Shown piece after piece: positions 37,969-46,346 of a stretch of 64,000 bases of DNA (the first letter of the stretch is position 1; each line of letters opens with the position of its first letter). The translations under genes were made by a program, and so were the position numbers. The stretch spans positions 1-64,000 of the forward strand of contig CAMCFN010000002.1 in NCBI GenBank assembly GCA_945874145.1. Reading direction: 5' to 3'. The notes beneath the pieces are model-generated. The model was not told the DNA's origin. It saw only the letters and a list, made by a program, of their open reading frames with translations, and did not search any database. The DNA comes from Akkermansia muciniphila. Its GTDB lineage: Bacteria; Verrucomicrobiota; Verrucomicrobiia; Limisphaerales; SXTU01.

Positions 37969-39279
37969 ATGAAACTCCTGTTCTCCCTCCTATTTCTCGC
38001 CACCATCGCGTGCGCCCAGCCCATTCTCGGCGGCTACAGCCCGGTCGCACCCACGGACTCGGACGCGCTCGCGGCGGCGAAGTTCGCTGTCACTAAGCAC
38101 GACGCGAAACTGACCTTCCAGGCTATCGAGAAGGCCGAGCATCAGGTCGTCGCTGGCATGAACTACCGGCTGACCCTGCGCGTGCTCGACGCCAGCAAGG
38201 CTCGCCGAGCCGAGGCGGTGGTTTGGCAGAAGCTCGGGAACGCGGGTCACGAATTGACCTCGTGGAAGTGGCTCGATGCCCCGCCGCCGTCCGCCGCTGT
38301 GCTCAAGACCGAGTTCATCTACGAGACCGCGCCGTTCCCGTCGTGCCACGCGTCCACCATTGTCGAGACGACCAGCGGCGGACTCGTTACCGCGTGGTTC
38401 GGTGGCACGGCGGAGAAGAATCCCGATGTCGGCATCTGGGTTGCGCGGCTCGAAGGCGGGCAGTGGACCGCGCCGGTTGAGGTCGCCAATGGCGTGCAGC
38501 CCGACGGCAAGCGCCACCCGACGTGGAACCCCGTCCTCTTTCAGCCCAAGACCGGGCCGCTGCTGCTCTTCTACAAGGGCGGCCCCAGCCCCAGCACTTG
38601 GTGGGGGATGCTGCGCACTTCGAGCGACGGCGGCAAAACCTGGAGCGCTGCCAGCCGATTGCCCGGCGAGTGCGTCGGCCCCATCAAGAACAAGCCGGTG
38701 CAACTCCCCAACGGCGACCTCCTCAGCCCGTCGAGCAGCGAGCACGACGGCTGGCGCGTCCACTTCGAGCGTTCGCGCGACCTCGGCAAGACTTGGGAAG
38801 TCATCGGCCCGGCCAACGACGGCAAGGCCATCAGCGCCATCCAGCCGAGCCTGCTCTTCCTCGGTGGCGACCAACTCCTCGCCCTCGGGCGCACCCGGCA
38901 GGGCAAGGTTTTCCAAGTCGGTTCTGACAACCTGGGCAAATCCTGGGGAGCAATGACGCTGACTGCGTTGCCCAACCCCAACTCCGGCACCGACGCCGTC
39001 ACGCTGCGCGACGGACGGCATCTCCTCATCTACAACCACACCGCGAAGGGCCGCTCGCCGTTGAACCTCGCCGTGTCGAAGGACGGCCAGACTTGGCAGG
39101 CCGCGCTCGTGCTCGAAAACCTTCCCGGCGAATATAGCTATCCCGCCATCATCCAGACCCGCGACGGTCTCGTGCACGCGACTTGGACGTGGAAGCGGCA
39201 GAAGGTGAAGCACGTGGTCATTGACCCCGCAAAGCTGGAGCCGCGTGACTTCGTGAACGGTGATTGGCCCAAGCCTTAA
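37969..39279 (+). CDS. Secreted protein: cystatin-like N-terminal domain fused to BNR/Asp-box sialidase-like domain
   Basis: ILGGYSPV...AAKFAVTKHDAK...QVVAGMNYRLTLRVLDA; then Asp-boxes SSDGGKTW, SRDLGKTW, GSDNLGKSW, SKDGQTW. Confidence 0.8.
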   Translation: MKLLFSLLFLATIACAQPILGGYSPVAPTDSDALAAAKFAVTKHDAKLTFQAIEKAEHQVVAGMNYRLTLRVLDASKARRAEAVVWQKLGNAGHELTSWKWLDAPPPSAAVLKTEFIYETAPFPSCHASTIVETTSGGLVTAWFGGTAEKNPDVGIWVARLEGGQWTAPVEVANGVQPDGKRHPTWNPVLFQPKTGPLLLFYKGGPSPSTWWGMLRTSSDGGKTWSAASRLPGECVGPIKNKPVQLPNGDLLSPSSSEHDGWRVHFERSRDLGKTWEVIGPANDGKAISAIQPSLLFLGGDQLLALGRTRQGKVFQVGSDNLGKSWGAMTLTALPNPNSGTDAVTLRDGRHLLIYNHTAKGRSPLNLAVSKDGQTWQAALVLENLPGEYSYPAIIQTRDGLVHATWTWKRQKVKHVVIDPAKLEPRDFVNGDWPKP

Positions 39280-39333
39280 GGCAAGGGCGCTTGGGGTGGG
39301 GCCACGGATAGCGGACAGGCGTGTCCACCTTGT

Positions 39334-40290
39334 TCAGCCCTTCTTCTTGTAGAGCTCGCCTACCTGCGCGGCGTAGCCGTTGAGGGGCAGGGTGCGGATG
39401 CGGTCGCCGGTGTCCACCTGCCGCTCGGTAGCTTGTGACCAGCGCGGGTGCGGGACAGCGGGATCCACGTTTGACTCGAAGGGGTATTCCTCGGGCGAGA
39501 GGGTTTCCCACAAGGTCTTGGGCTGCTGGTCGGTCAGTTCAATGGAGACGAGCGACTTGCCGCTCTTGTAGCCGTATTTCCACGGCACCACCACCCGGAT
39601 GGGCGCGCCGTTCTGCTTCGGCAGGGGTTTGCCATAGACGCCGGTGGCGAGGATCGTGAGTGGGTGCATGGCTTCCTCCATGCGCAAGCCCTCGGTATAG
39701 GGCCACGGGTAGCCGCGCAGGCGGGCGAGTCCGGGCATTTGCTCGGGCTTCATCGCGGTGACAAACTTCACGAACTTCGCCCCAGCCTTGGGTTGCACCC
39801 GCTCCAGTAGCTTGCGCAGTTCAAAGCCGGTCCACGGCACGACCGCGCCCCAGGCCTCGACGCAGCGGAAGCGATAGACGCGTTCTTCGAGGGGGAACTC
39901 CGCCGCCAGCTCCTGCGCATCAATGGTAAGCGGCTTCTCGCACAGACCGTGGATCTTCACGGGCCACGGCGCGGTGATGAACTTGTCCACGCGTTCCACG
40001 ACGGATTCCTTGCTGGTGCTGAATTCGTAGAAATTGTTGTAGGAAATAAAGACCTTCTCATCGCTCAACTTCAGGTCCGGCGGACTGAAGGCGATGTTGC
40101 GCTGGGCGGGATAAAGCTTCTTCGCGTCCGCCGCCCAGGCGTCCCGTTCGAGCAGCGCAGCGCCGGCGAGCAGGCCGCTCCCGGTGAAGCCAAACTCGCG
40201 GAGGAACTGCCGGCGATTGCGATAAGCCGGCTCCGGCGTGACCTGACGCTCGGGCAGGTGCCATTCGGGACGAAGAATGATGTTGGACAT
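39334..40290 (-). CDS. msrP: Protein-methionine-sulfoxide reductase catalytic subunit MsrP (YedY-like molybdoenzyme)
   Basis: Tat-like RNRRQFLREFGFTG; EERVYRFRCVEAWGAVVPWTGFELRKLLERVQPK; RVVVPWKYGYKSGKSLVSIEL. Confidence 0.92.
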   Translation of the reverse strand: MSNIILRPEWHLPERQVTPEPAYRNRRQFLREFGFTGSGLLAGAALLERDAWAADAKKLYPAQRNIAFSPPDLKLSDEKVFISYNNFYEFSTSKESVVERVDKFITAPWPVKIHGLCEKPLTIDAQELAAEFPLEERVYRFRCVEAWGAVVPWTGFELRKLLERVQPKAGAKFVKFVTAMKPEQMPGLARLRGYPWPYTEGLRMEEAMHPLTILATGVYGKPLPKQNGAPIRVVVPWKYGYKSGKSLVSIELTDQQPKTLWETLSPEEYPFESNVDPAVPHPRWSQATERQVDTGDRIRTLPLNGYAAQVGELYKKKG

Positions 40291-40439
40291 GACGGGAAAG
40301 TGACGCAGGTCCGACGGGCTTGCATCAAAATTGTTGGGCAGCGCTGAAGCTGATGGAGGCCGGGTTCGTCGGCGCGCGGGGCACGCCTGCGCATCTCCGG
40401 GCTTTACGGCTTCGCCAGAGCCGCTAGTTTCACTCCGTT

Positions 40440-41558
40440 ATGTCCCACTTGGAAGAAAGGCGCTTCGCCGGCCTCCTGAACGAGGAGTTACACGCTTTGC
40501 AGCACACCGCCAAGCTGCGGCGATTTCCGGCAGGGCAGACCATTTTTCGCGCGGGTGATCCGGGCGACGGCTTCTACTTGGTGGAGCTTGGCCGGGTCGT
40601 CATCTCGGCCGCCATCGGCAGCAGCGAATCGCGCCCTTTGGCCACGGTGGGGCCGGGTGAGTTCTTTGGTGAAATGGCCTTGCTGGACGACGCACCGCGC
40701 TCCGCCACCGCCACCGCCGAAGAGGAGACCCGGGCCTATTGCATCGGCCGGGAGGAGCTTCTGGCGTTGTTGGAGCGGCGGCCCCATCTTGCCCTGCATC
40801 TCATCCGCGAGTTCAGCCATCGTGTCCGCGCGTTGAACCGCAAGTATATCGAGGAAGTGTTGCAGGCCGAGCGCCTCGCGATGGTGGGCCGCTTCGCGCG
40901 CACCATTGTCCATGATTTCAAAAATCCGCTCAATGTCATCGGGTTGGCCGCCGAGATGGCCGGGATGGCCGCAGCTTCGCCCGAAATGCGCAGCCACGCG
41001 CAGACGCGAATCGCCCGTCAGGTGGACCGCATGACGAACATGCTCAACGAGCTTTTGGATTTCACCCGGAATACGAGTCACCAGTTGGTGCTGGCCACGG
41101 TGAACTACGCGGAGTTTGTGACCGCGCTCACTGACGAGCTGGGGGCTGAAATCTCGGAACGAGGGATGCAATTGCACGTCGAGCAGCCGCTCCCGACGGT
41201 GGTTGTGCAGGTGGAGCCGCAGCGGCTCTCCCGGCTCTTCTACAACCTCGTCAACAACGCTGTGGAAGAGATGCAGCCCGGGGGCACCGTCAGGTTCCGG
41301 ACCAGCGTGCGCGATGGCTGGCTGGTCAACGAATTGCAGGATACCGGACCGGGCATCGCCCCGGCGATTGCCGCCCGTCTCTTCGAGCCCTTCGCCACCC
41401 ACGGCAAACAGAATGGCACCGGCTTGGGCCTCTCCATCTGCAAGAAAATCGTCGAGGATCACGGTGGCACGATCTCTGCCCGGAGCGAGCCGGGGCAGGG
41501 GGCCACGTTTGTCTTTACGCTGCCTTTGGCTTTCCCGGTAAGGCGGCAGGGGGATTAA
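40440..41558 (+). CDS. Cyclic-nucleotide-binding-domain histidine kinase
   Basis: cNMP domain FRAGDPGDGFYLVELGRVVI...GEFFGEMALLDDAPRSATATA; HisKA VHDFKNPLNVIGLAAEM; HATPase DTGPGIAP, NGTGLGLSICKKIVEDHGG. Confidence 0.93.
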   Translation: MSHLEERRFAGLLNEELHALQHTAKLRRFPAGQTIFRAGDPGDGFYLVELGRVVISAAIGSSESRPLATVGPGEFFGEMALLDDAPRSATATAEEETRAYCIGREELLALLERRPHLALHLIREFSHRVRALNRKYIEEVLQAERLAMVGRFARTIVHDFKNPLNVIGLAAEMAGMAAASPEMRSHAQTRIARQVDRMTNMLNELLDFTRNTSHQLVLATVNYAEFVTALTDELGAEISERGMQLHVEQPLPTVVVQVEPQRLSRLFYNLVNNAVEEMQPGGTVRFRTSVRDGWLVNELQDTGPGIAPAIAARLFEPFATHGKQNGTGLGLSICKKIVEDHGGTISARSEPGQGATFVFTLPLAFPVRRQGD

Positions 41559-41602
41559 CGCGTTGAAGCGGGGCGAGGCTGCCCGCGTCTTTACGAGGCT
41601 TC

Positions 41603-44600
41603 ATGTCACCCGCCCGCACACTCTGGATCGTCGTCATGGCCGCCGAGCTTTTGGCGTTCCGAGCATCCGGTGCGGACCCGGCGCGCTTCCGCGAGCACGT
41701 TAAGCCGCTCCTCGACACCAAGTGCGTCTCCTGTCACGGGCCGGACAAGCAGAAGGGCGGCCTCCGCCTCGACTCCCGCGCCGCCGCACTCAAGGGCGGC
41801 GAGCACGGCCCGGCGCTTGTCCCCGGCGACCTCGCGAAGTCGCTTCTGCTGCAAGCCGTCCGCCACGCGAACAAAGACCTCGCGATGCCGCCGAAGGAAA
41901 AGCTCCCAACCAAGGACATCGCCGCGCTCGAAGCCTGGGTGAAGGCTGGTGCGCCCTGGCCCGAGCCCGTGGCCGTGCTCTTCGAGGATGAGGAAGAATT
42001 CCTCGGCGTCCTCACCAGCGGCAACGGCAAAGCCCGGCTCGTGACCGACGACGTGTTTCGCGGCAAGGCCGCACTGGGCATGACACCGCTCCAGCGCGAG
42101 GGCGCGAAGATTCCCGGCTGGAACTTCGAGGTTCGCGAGCAGCCCGCGCCGGGGCAGATGCGTTTCTTGCGGTTCGCGTGGAAGAAGCGCGGCGGTGGCA
42201 GCGTGATGTTCGAGCTGGCCCGCAGCGGCGCGTGGCCCGATGCAAAAGACCCCAAAGGCCGCTACGTAGCCGGCCCGAACACCACCGGATGGGCCGCCAT
42301 CTCCGTCAGTGACGCCGCACCGACGGCGTGGACCGTCGTGACGGTGGACCTCTGGAAGGATCTCGGAAACTGCACGCTCACCGGCCTTGCGCCGACCTGC
42401 GACAAGGGCGAGGAAGCCCTCTTCGACAGCGTCCTCCTCGGCCCGGACGTGGCGAGTCTTGATGCCTACACGCCTGGCCACGGCCAGCTCGCCCTGAAGA
42501 TCGCCGCGCCCGCGAAGCCCCTCGGCGACGCCTGGACCGACCCGGAAAATCCCATCCGCAAAATCTGGCGCGGCGAACGCTTGGACCTGTGGTCGCTGAA
42601 GCAACCAGTGCGGCCGGCGGTGCCGGCGGCAATCGGCAATCCCATCGACCGCTTCCTCCTCGCCAAGCTCACCGAGCAGAAACTCACCTTCTCCCCCGAG
42701 GCCGACCCGCGAACCCTCATCCGCCGCCTCTACTTCGACCTCCTCGGCCTGCCGCCGACACCCGAGGACATTGAAGCGTTCGTCCGCGAGTGTTCCTCAA
42801 TCGGCAATCGGCAATCGGCAATCGAAAATCTGACCGACAAGCTCCTCGCCAGCCCCCGCTACGGCGAGCGCTGGGCCCGCCACTGGCTTGACGTGGTCCG
42901 TTACGCCGACTCGAACGGCCACGAGCGCGACGAGTTCCGCCCGGAGATGTGGCGCTACCGCGATTACGTCGTGCGCTCGCTCAACACCGACAAACCCTAC
43001 GACCAATTCATCCGCGAGCAGCTTGCGGGCGACGAACTGCTCGCCGCCGCCCCGCGCACGCCCGCCGAGGCCGACGCGCTCATCGCCACGGGTTTTCTCC
43101 GGCTGGGCACCTACGACAGCACGGCGAGCATCTTCCAAGAGGACCGCAAGGCGCGGAACGATTTGATGGCCGACCTCGTGAACACGACCGGCAGCGCGTT
43201 CCTCGGCCTGACCTTCTCCTGCTGCAATTGCCACGACCACAAATACGACCCGCTCTCGCAGGCGGACCACTTCCGCTTCCGCGCGTTCTTCGCCGCCGTG
43301 AAGTCGCGCGATGACCAACCCATCGACCTCGCGCCCGAGCAGGACGCCATCCGGGCCCACAACGTTGGCGTGGATAAACAGGTGGCGGTAACGCAACTGG
43401 CCGTGGACGAGGTGCTCGCTCCTGGTCGGCAGAAGCTCCGCGCCGAGCGCATCGCCAAGCTCCCCGCTGACATTCAGGAACTGCTCAAGACCGAGGTAGT
43501 CAAGCGCGACGACGCCACGAAGAAGCAGCTCGAACCGCACTTGGAAAAGGTGAAGGTGAGCGACAAGGACGCCCTCGCCGCGCTCGACGACGTGGGCAAG
43601 AAACGTCACGCGGAGCTGACGGCAAAGATGGACGCGCTCAAGAAACAGAAGCGCACCTTCACCGTCGCGATGGCCGTGAGCGAAGGCAACGCCGAGCCGA
43701 CGAAGCTCTTCTACCAAGGCGACTTCACCGAGCCGCGCGACGAAGTTCAGCCCGGTTTCCTCTCCGTGCTGAACCCGAATCCCGCGCAGGTGAAAGCCCC
43801 GCGTCCCGACACCACGGGCCGCCGCCTCGCGCTGGCCGAGTGGATTGCGTCACCGCAAAACCCCTTCACCGCGCGTGTGCTGGTGAACCGCCTCTGGCAA
43901 CACCACTTCGGCACCGGCCTCTTCGCGAACCCGAACGACCTCGGCTACGCGGGGCCCAAGCCCACGCACCCCGAGCTGCTCGACTGGCTCGCCACGGAAT
44001 TCATCGCGCGCGGCTGGTCGGTGAAGGCGATGCACCGGCTGATGGTGACGAGCCAAGCCTATCGGCAGTGTTCAGTAATCAGTCTTCAGTCCTCAGTCAT
44101 CAGTGGGAAGCCCTCGCCCCCAGCGCGTGGCAGCCAGTCGAAGCCCACTGAAAACTGGACACGGAACACGGAACACTCTCTCGCCCACGCCGCCGACCCC
44201 GACAACCACCTCCTCTGGCGTCAAAACCCGCGTCGCCTCGACGCCGAGACCATGCGCGACACCTTGCTCGCCGTGTCCGGCAAGCTCCGGCCCCACGTCG
44301 GTGGCAAGCCGCTTTGGCCGCCGTTGCCGGAAGAAATCCTCAAGGCCCAGCCCGGCGTGCTCGAAGGGCTGGAAGGCAAGGACAACGGGCGTCGCCAAGG
44401 CTGGTATGCGGACAAGGAGGAGGACTGCGACGTGCGCTCGCTCTACCTAATCCAGAAGCGCTGCGTGCCGCTGCCGTTCCTGCAAGTCTTCGACCTGCCC
44501 GACACCTCGTTCTCCTGCGCCCGCCGCGACGTGACGACCGTCGCCCCGCAGGCGCTGAACCTGTTGAACAGCGACTTCTCGCAGCGTGCCGCGAAGGCCC

Positions 44601-44800
44601 TTGCCGCCCGTGTCGCCAACGAGGCGGCCGACGACAGTGGCAAGCAAATCGAACGCGCTGTCTGGCTCGCCCTCGGCCGCACACCGAGTGCCGCCGAGCG
44701 CCAGCAAGCCGCCGCATTCCTCGCGAAGCACGGCGTGAGCGGCCTGCCGGAGTTCTGCCGCGCGCTGCTGAACGTGAACGAGTTTGTGTATGTGGATTGA
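41603..44800 (+). CDS. PSD1/DUF1549/DUF1553 cytochrome c domain protein
   Basis: CVSCHGPDKQKGGLRLDSRAAALKGGEHGPALVPGD; DUF1549 LTDKLLASPRYGERWARHWLDVVRYADSNG; DUF1553 ARVLVNRLWQHHFGTGLF. Confidence 0.94.
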   Translation: MSPARTLWIVVMAAELLAFRASGADPARFREHVKPLLDTKCVSCHGPDKQKGGLRLDSRAAALKGGEHGPALVPGDLAKSLLLQAVRHANKDLAMPPKEKLPTKDIAALEAWVKAGAPWPEPVAVLFEDEEEFLGVLTSGNGKARLVTDDVFRGKAALGMTPLQREGAKIPGWNFEVREQPAPGQMRFLRFAWKKRGGGSVMFELARSGAWPDAKDPKGRYVAGPNTTGWAAISVSDAAPTAWTVVTVDLWKDLGNCTLTGLAPTCDKGEEALFDSVLLGPDVASLDAYTPGHGQLALKIAAPAKPLGDAWTDPENPIRKIWRGERLDLWSLKQPVRPAVPAAIGNPIDRFLLAKLTEQKLTFSPEADPRTLIRRLYFDLLGLPPTPEDIEAFVRECSSIGNRQSAIENLTDKLLASPRYGERWARHWLDVVRYADSNGHERDEFRPEMWRYRDYVVRSLNTDKPYDQFIREQLAGDELLAAAPRTPAEADALIATGFLRLGTYDSTASIFQEDRKARNDLMADLVNTTGSAFLGLTFSCCNCHDHKYDPLSQADHFRFRAFFAAVKSRDDQPIDLAPEQDAIRAHNVGVDKQVAVTQLAVDEVLAPGRQKLRAERIAKLPADIQELLKTEVVKRDDATKKQLEPHLEKVKVSDKDALAALDDVGKKRHAELTAKMDALKKQKRTFTVAMAVSEGNAEPTKLFYQGDFTEPRDEVQPGFLSVLNPNPAQVKAPRPDTTGRRLALAEWIASPQNPFTARVLVNRLWQHHFGTGLFANPNDLGYAGPKPTHPELLDWLATEFIARGWSVKAMHRLMVTSQAYRQCSVISLQSSVISGKPSPPARGSQSKPTENWTRNTEHSLAHAADPDNHLLWRQNPRRLDAETMRDTLLAVSGKLRPHVGGKPLWPPLPEEILKAQPGVLEGLEGKDNGRRQGWYADKEEDCDVRSLYLIQKRCVPLPFLQVFDLPDTSFSCARRDVTTVAPQALNLLNSDFSQRAAKALAARVANEAADDSGKQIERAVWLALGRTPSAAERQQAAAFLAKHGVSGLPEFCRALLNVNEFVYVD
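42796..42830. repeat. Heptamer array CTCAATC GGCAATC GGCAATC GGCAATC GAAAATC inside PSD1 CDS
   Basis: Five consecutive 7-bp units, encoding SSIGNRQSAIEN. Confidence 0.9.
44066..44107. repeat. Heptamer array CAGTGTT CAGTAAT CAGTCTT CAGTCCT CAGTCAT CAGTGGG inside PSD1 CDS
   Basis: Six consecutive 7-bp units with invariant CAGT. Confidence 0.92.
44147..44177. repeat. Heptamer array ACTGAAA ACTGGAC ACGGAAC ACGGAAC ACT, inverted relative to 44066..44107
   Basis: Four consecutive 7-bp units with AC.G core. Confidence 0.85.
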
Positions 44801-44803
44801 GCC

Positions 44804-46273
44804 ATGAACCCCTTTCCCAACCCCAAGCCGAGTCTGTCTTCCCGCCGGGACTTCATGCTCCGCTGCGGCGGCGGCGCGGGCGCACTCGCGTTGTCCGCGT
44901 TGCTGTCGGATTCCGCCCGCGGCCAGAACTTCACCCAGAACCGGCGCATCGACCTGATGCACCCGCTCACGCCGCGCCAGCCGCACTTCGCAGCGAAGGC
45001 CAAGCGCATCCTGTGGCTCTTCCAATACGGCGCGCCGCCGAGCATGGACTTGTTCGACTACAAGCCCGAGCTGCACAAGCTCCACGGCAAGCCCGTGCCG
45101 GACAGCATCAAAAGCATCAAGGACAAGGTCGGTGGCGTCTTCAACTCGTCGAAGAACGAGCTGACTGCTGGCCCGTGGAAGTGGGCGCAGCACGGTCGCT
45201 GCGGCGCGTGGGTGAGCGACCTGATGCCGCACACCGCGAAGCATGTGGACGACCTTTGCTTCATCAAGTCGCTGCACTGCGAGTCCTCGAACCACGCGCC
45301 CGCGACTTACCAGATGAACACCGGCGTCATCCTCGGCGACCGGCCCAGCGTCGGCTCGTGGCTGACCTACGGCCTCGGCTCGGAGAACCAGAACCTGCCG
45401 GGCTTCGTGGTGCTCTTTCAGGTTGGCGGGTTCGGCGGCACGGCGAACTGGTCCAACGCGTTTCTGCCAGCGGCGTTTCAAGCGACCAAGTTCCGGCACG
45501 AGGGTGAACCGGTCTTCAACCTGAAACCGCCCGCCGAGCTGGCCGGCACGCAGCGCGACACGCTGGATTTGATTCAGGCGTTCAACAAAACGCATCGCGA
45601 CGCGCGGCCCGGATTGCTCGACCTCGACGGGCGCATTGCGAGCTACGAGTTGGCGTATCGGATGCAGTCGGAGGCGCTGGATGTCGGCGACTTGACCGGC
45701 GAAACGGCGGCGACGCTGGAGCTCTACGGCGTGAACGATCCGAAGCGCATCAAGGCGCAATATGGCCGCCAGTGCCTGCTCGCGCGGCGGCTGCTGGAGC
45801 GCGGCGTGCGCGTGGTGCAGGTCTATCAGGGTGTGGACAAATACGGCTGGGACGGCCACGACGACAACAAGGTTTACGCCGAGCGCAACGCGCACCAGAC
45901 CGATCAAGCCACCGCCGCATTGCTCACGGACCTCAAGCAGCGCGGGCTGCTCGACGACACGCTCGTCGTGTGGGCGGGTGAGTTCGGGCGCACGCCCATG
46001 CTGCAAGGCGGCGCGGGCCGCAACCACAACCCCTACGGCTTCACCGGCTGGCTCGCGGGCGGCGGCGTGAAGGGCGGGCAAAGCATCGGCGCGACGGACG
46101 CCATCGGCTTGCGCGCGGAGCAAGACCCGAAGTCCGTGAAAGATTTTCACGCGACGATTCTGCACGCGCTGGGTTTGGCGAACGACGACCTGTTCTTCGA
46201 GCACAACGGCCGCCCCGAGCGCCTCACGGGGGTCGCTGGCACGGCGAAGGTGATCCGTGAGGCGTTTGCCTGA
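44804..46273 (+). CDS. DUF1501 domain protein
   Basis: [85 protein letters not shown]. Confidence 0.94.
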   Translation: MNPFPNPKPSLSSRRDFMLRCGGGAGALALSALLSDSARGQNFTQNRRIDLMHPLTPRQPHFAAKAKRILWLFQYGAPPSMDLFDYKPELHKLHGKPVPDSIKSIKDKVGGVFNSSKNELTAGPWKWAQHGRCGAWVSDLMPHTAKHVDDLCFIKSLHCESSNHAPATYQMNTGVILGDRPSVGSWLTYGLGSENQNLPGFVVLFQVGGFGGTANWSNAFLPAAFQATKFRHEGEPVFNLKPPAELAGTQRDTLDLIQAFNKTHRDARPGLLDLDGRIASYELAYRMQSEALDVGDLTGETAATLELYGVNDPKRIKAQYGRQCLLARRLLERGVRVVQVYQGVDKYGWDGHDDNKVYAERNAHQTDQATAALLTDLKQRGLLDDTLVVWAGEFGRTPMLQGGAGRNHNPYGFTGWLAGGGVKGGQSIGATDAIGLRAEQDPKSVKDFHATILHALGLANDDLFFEHNGRPERLTGVAGTAKVIREAFA

Positions 46274-46346
46274 GCGAGCCTTGGACGCGACAAGCCGGGC
46301 AAAAAGAATTGTCTGGCCGCTGCCATCCAGTAGTGTCCGCGCCTCT

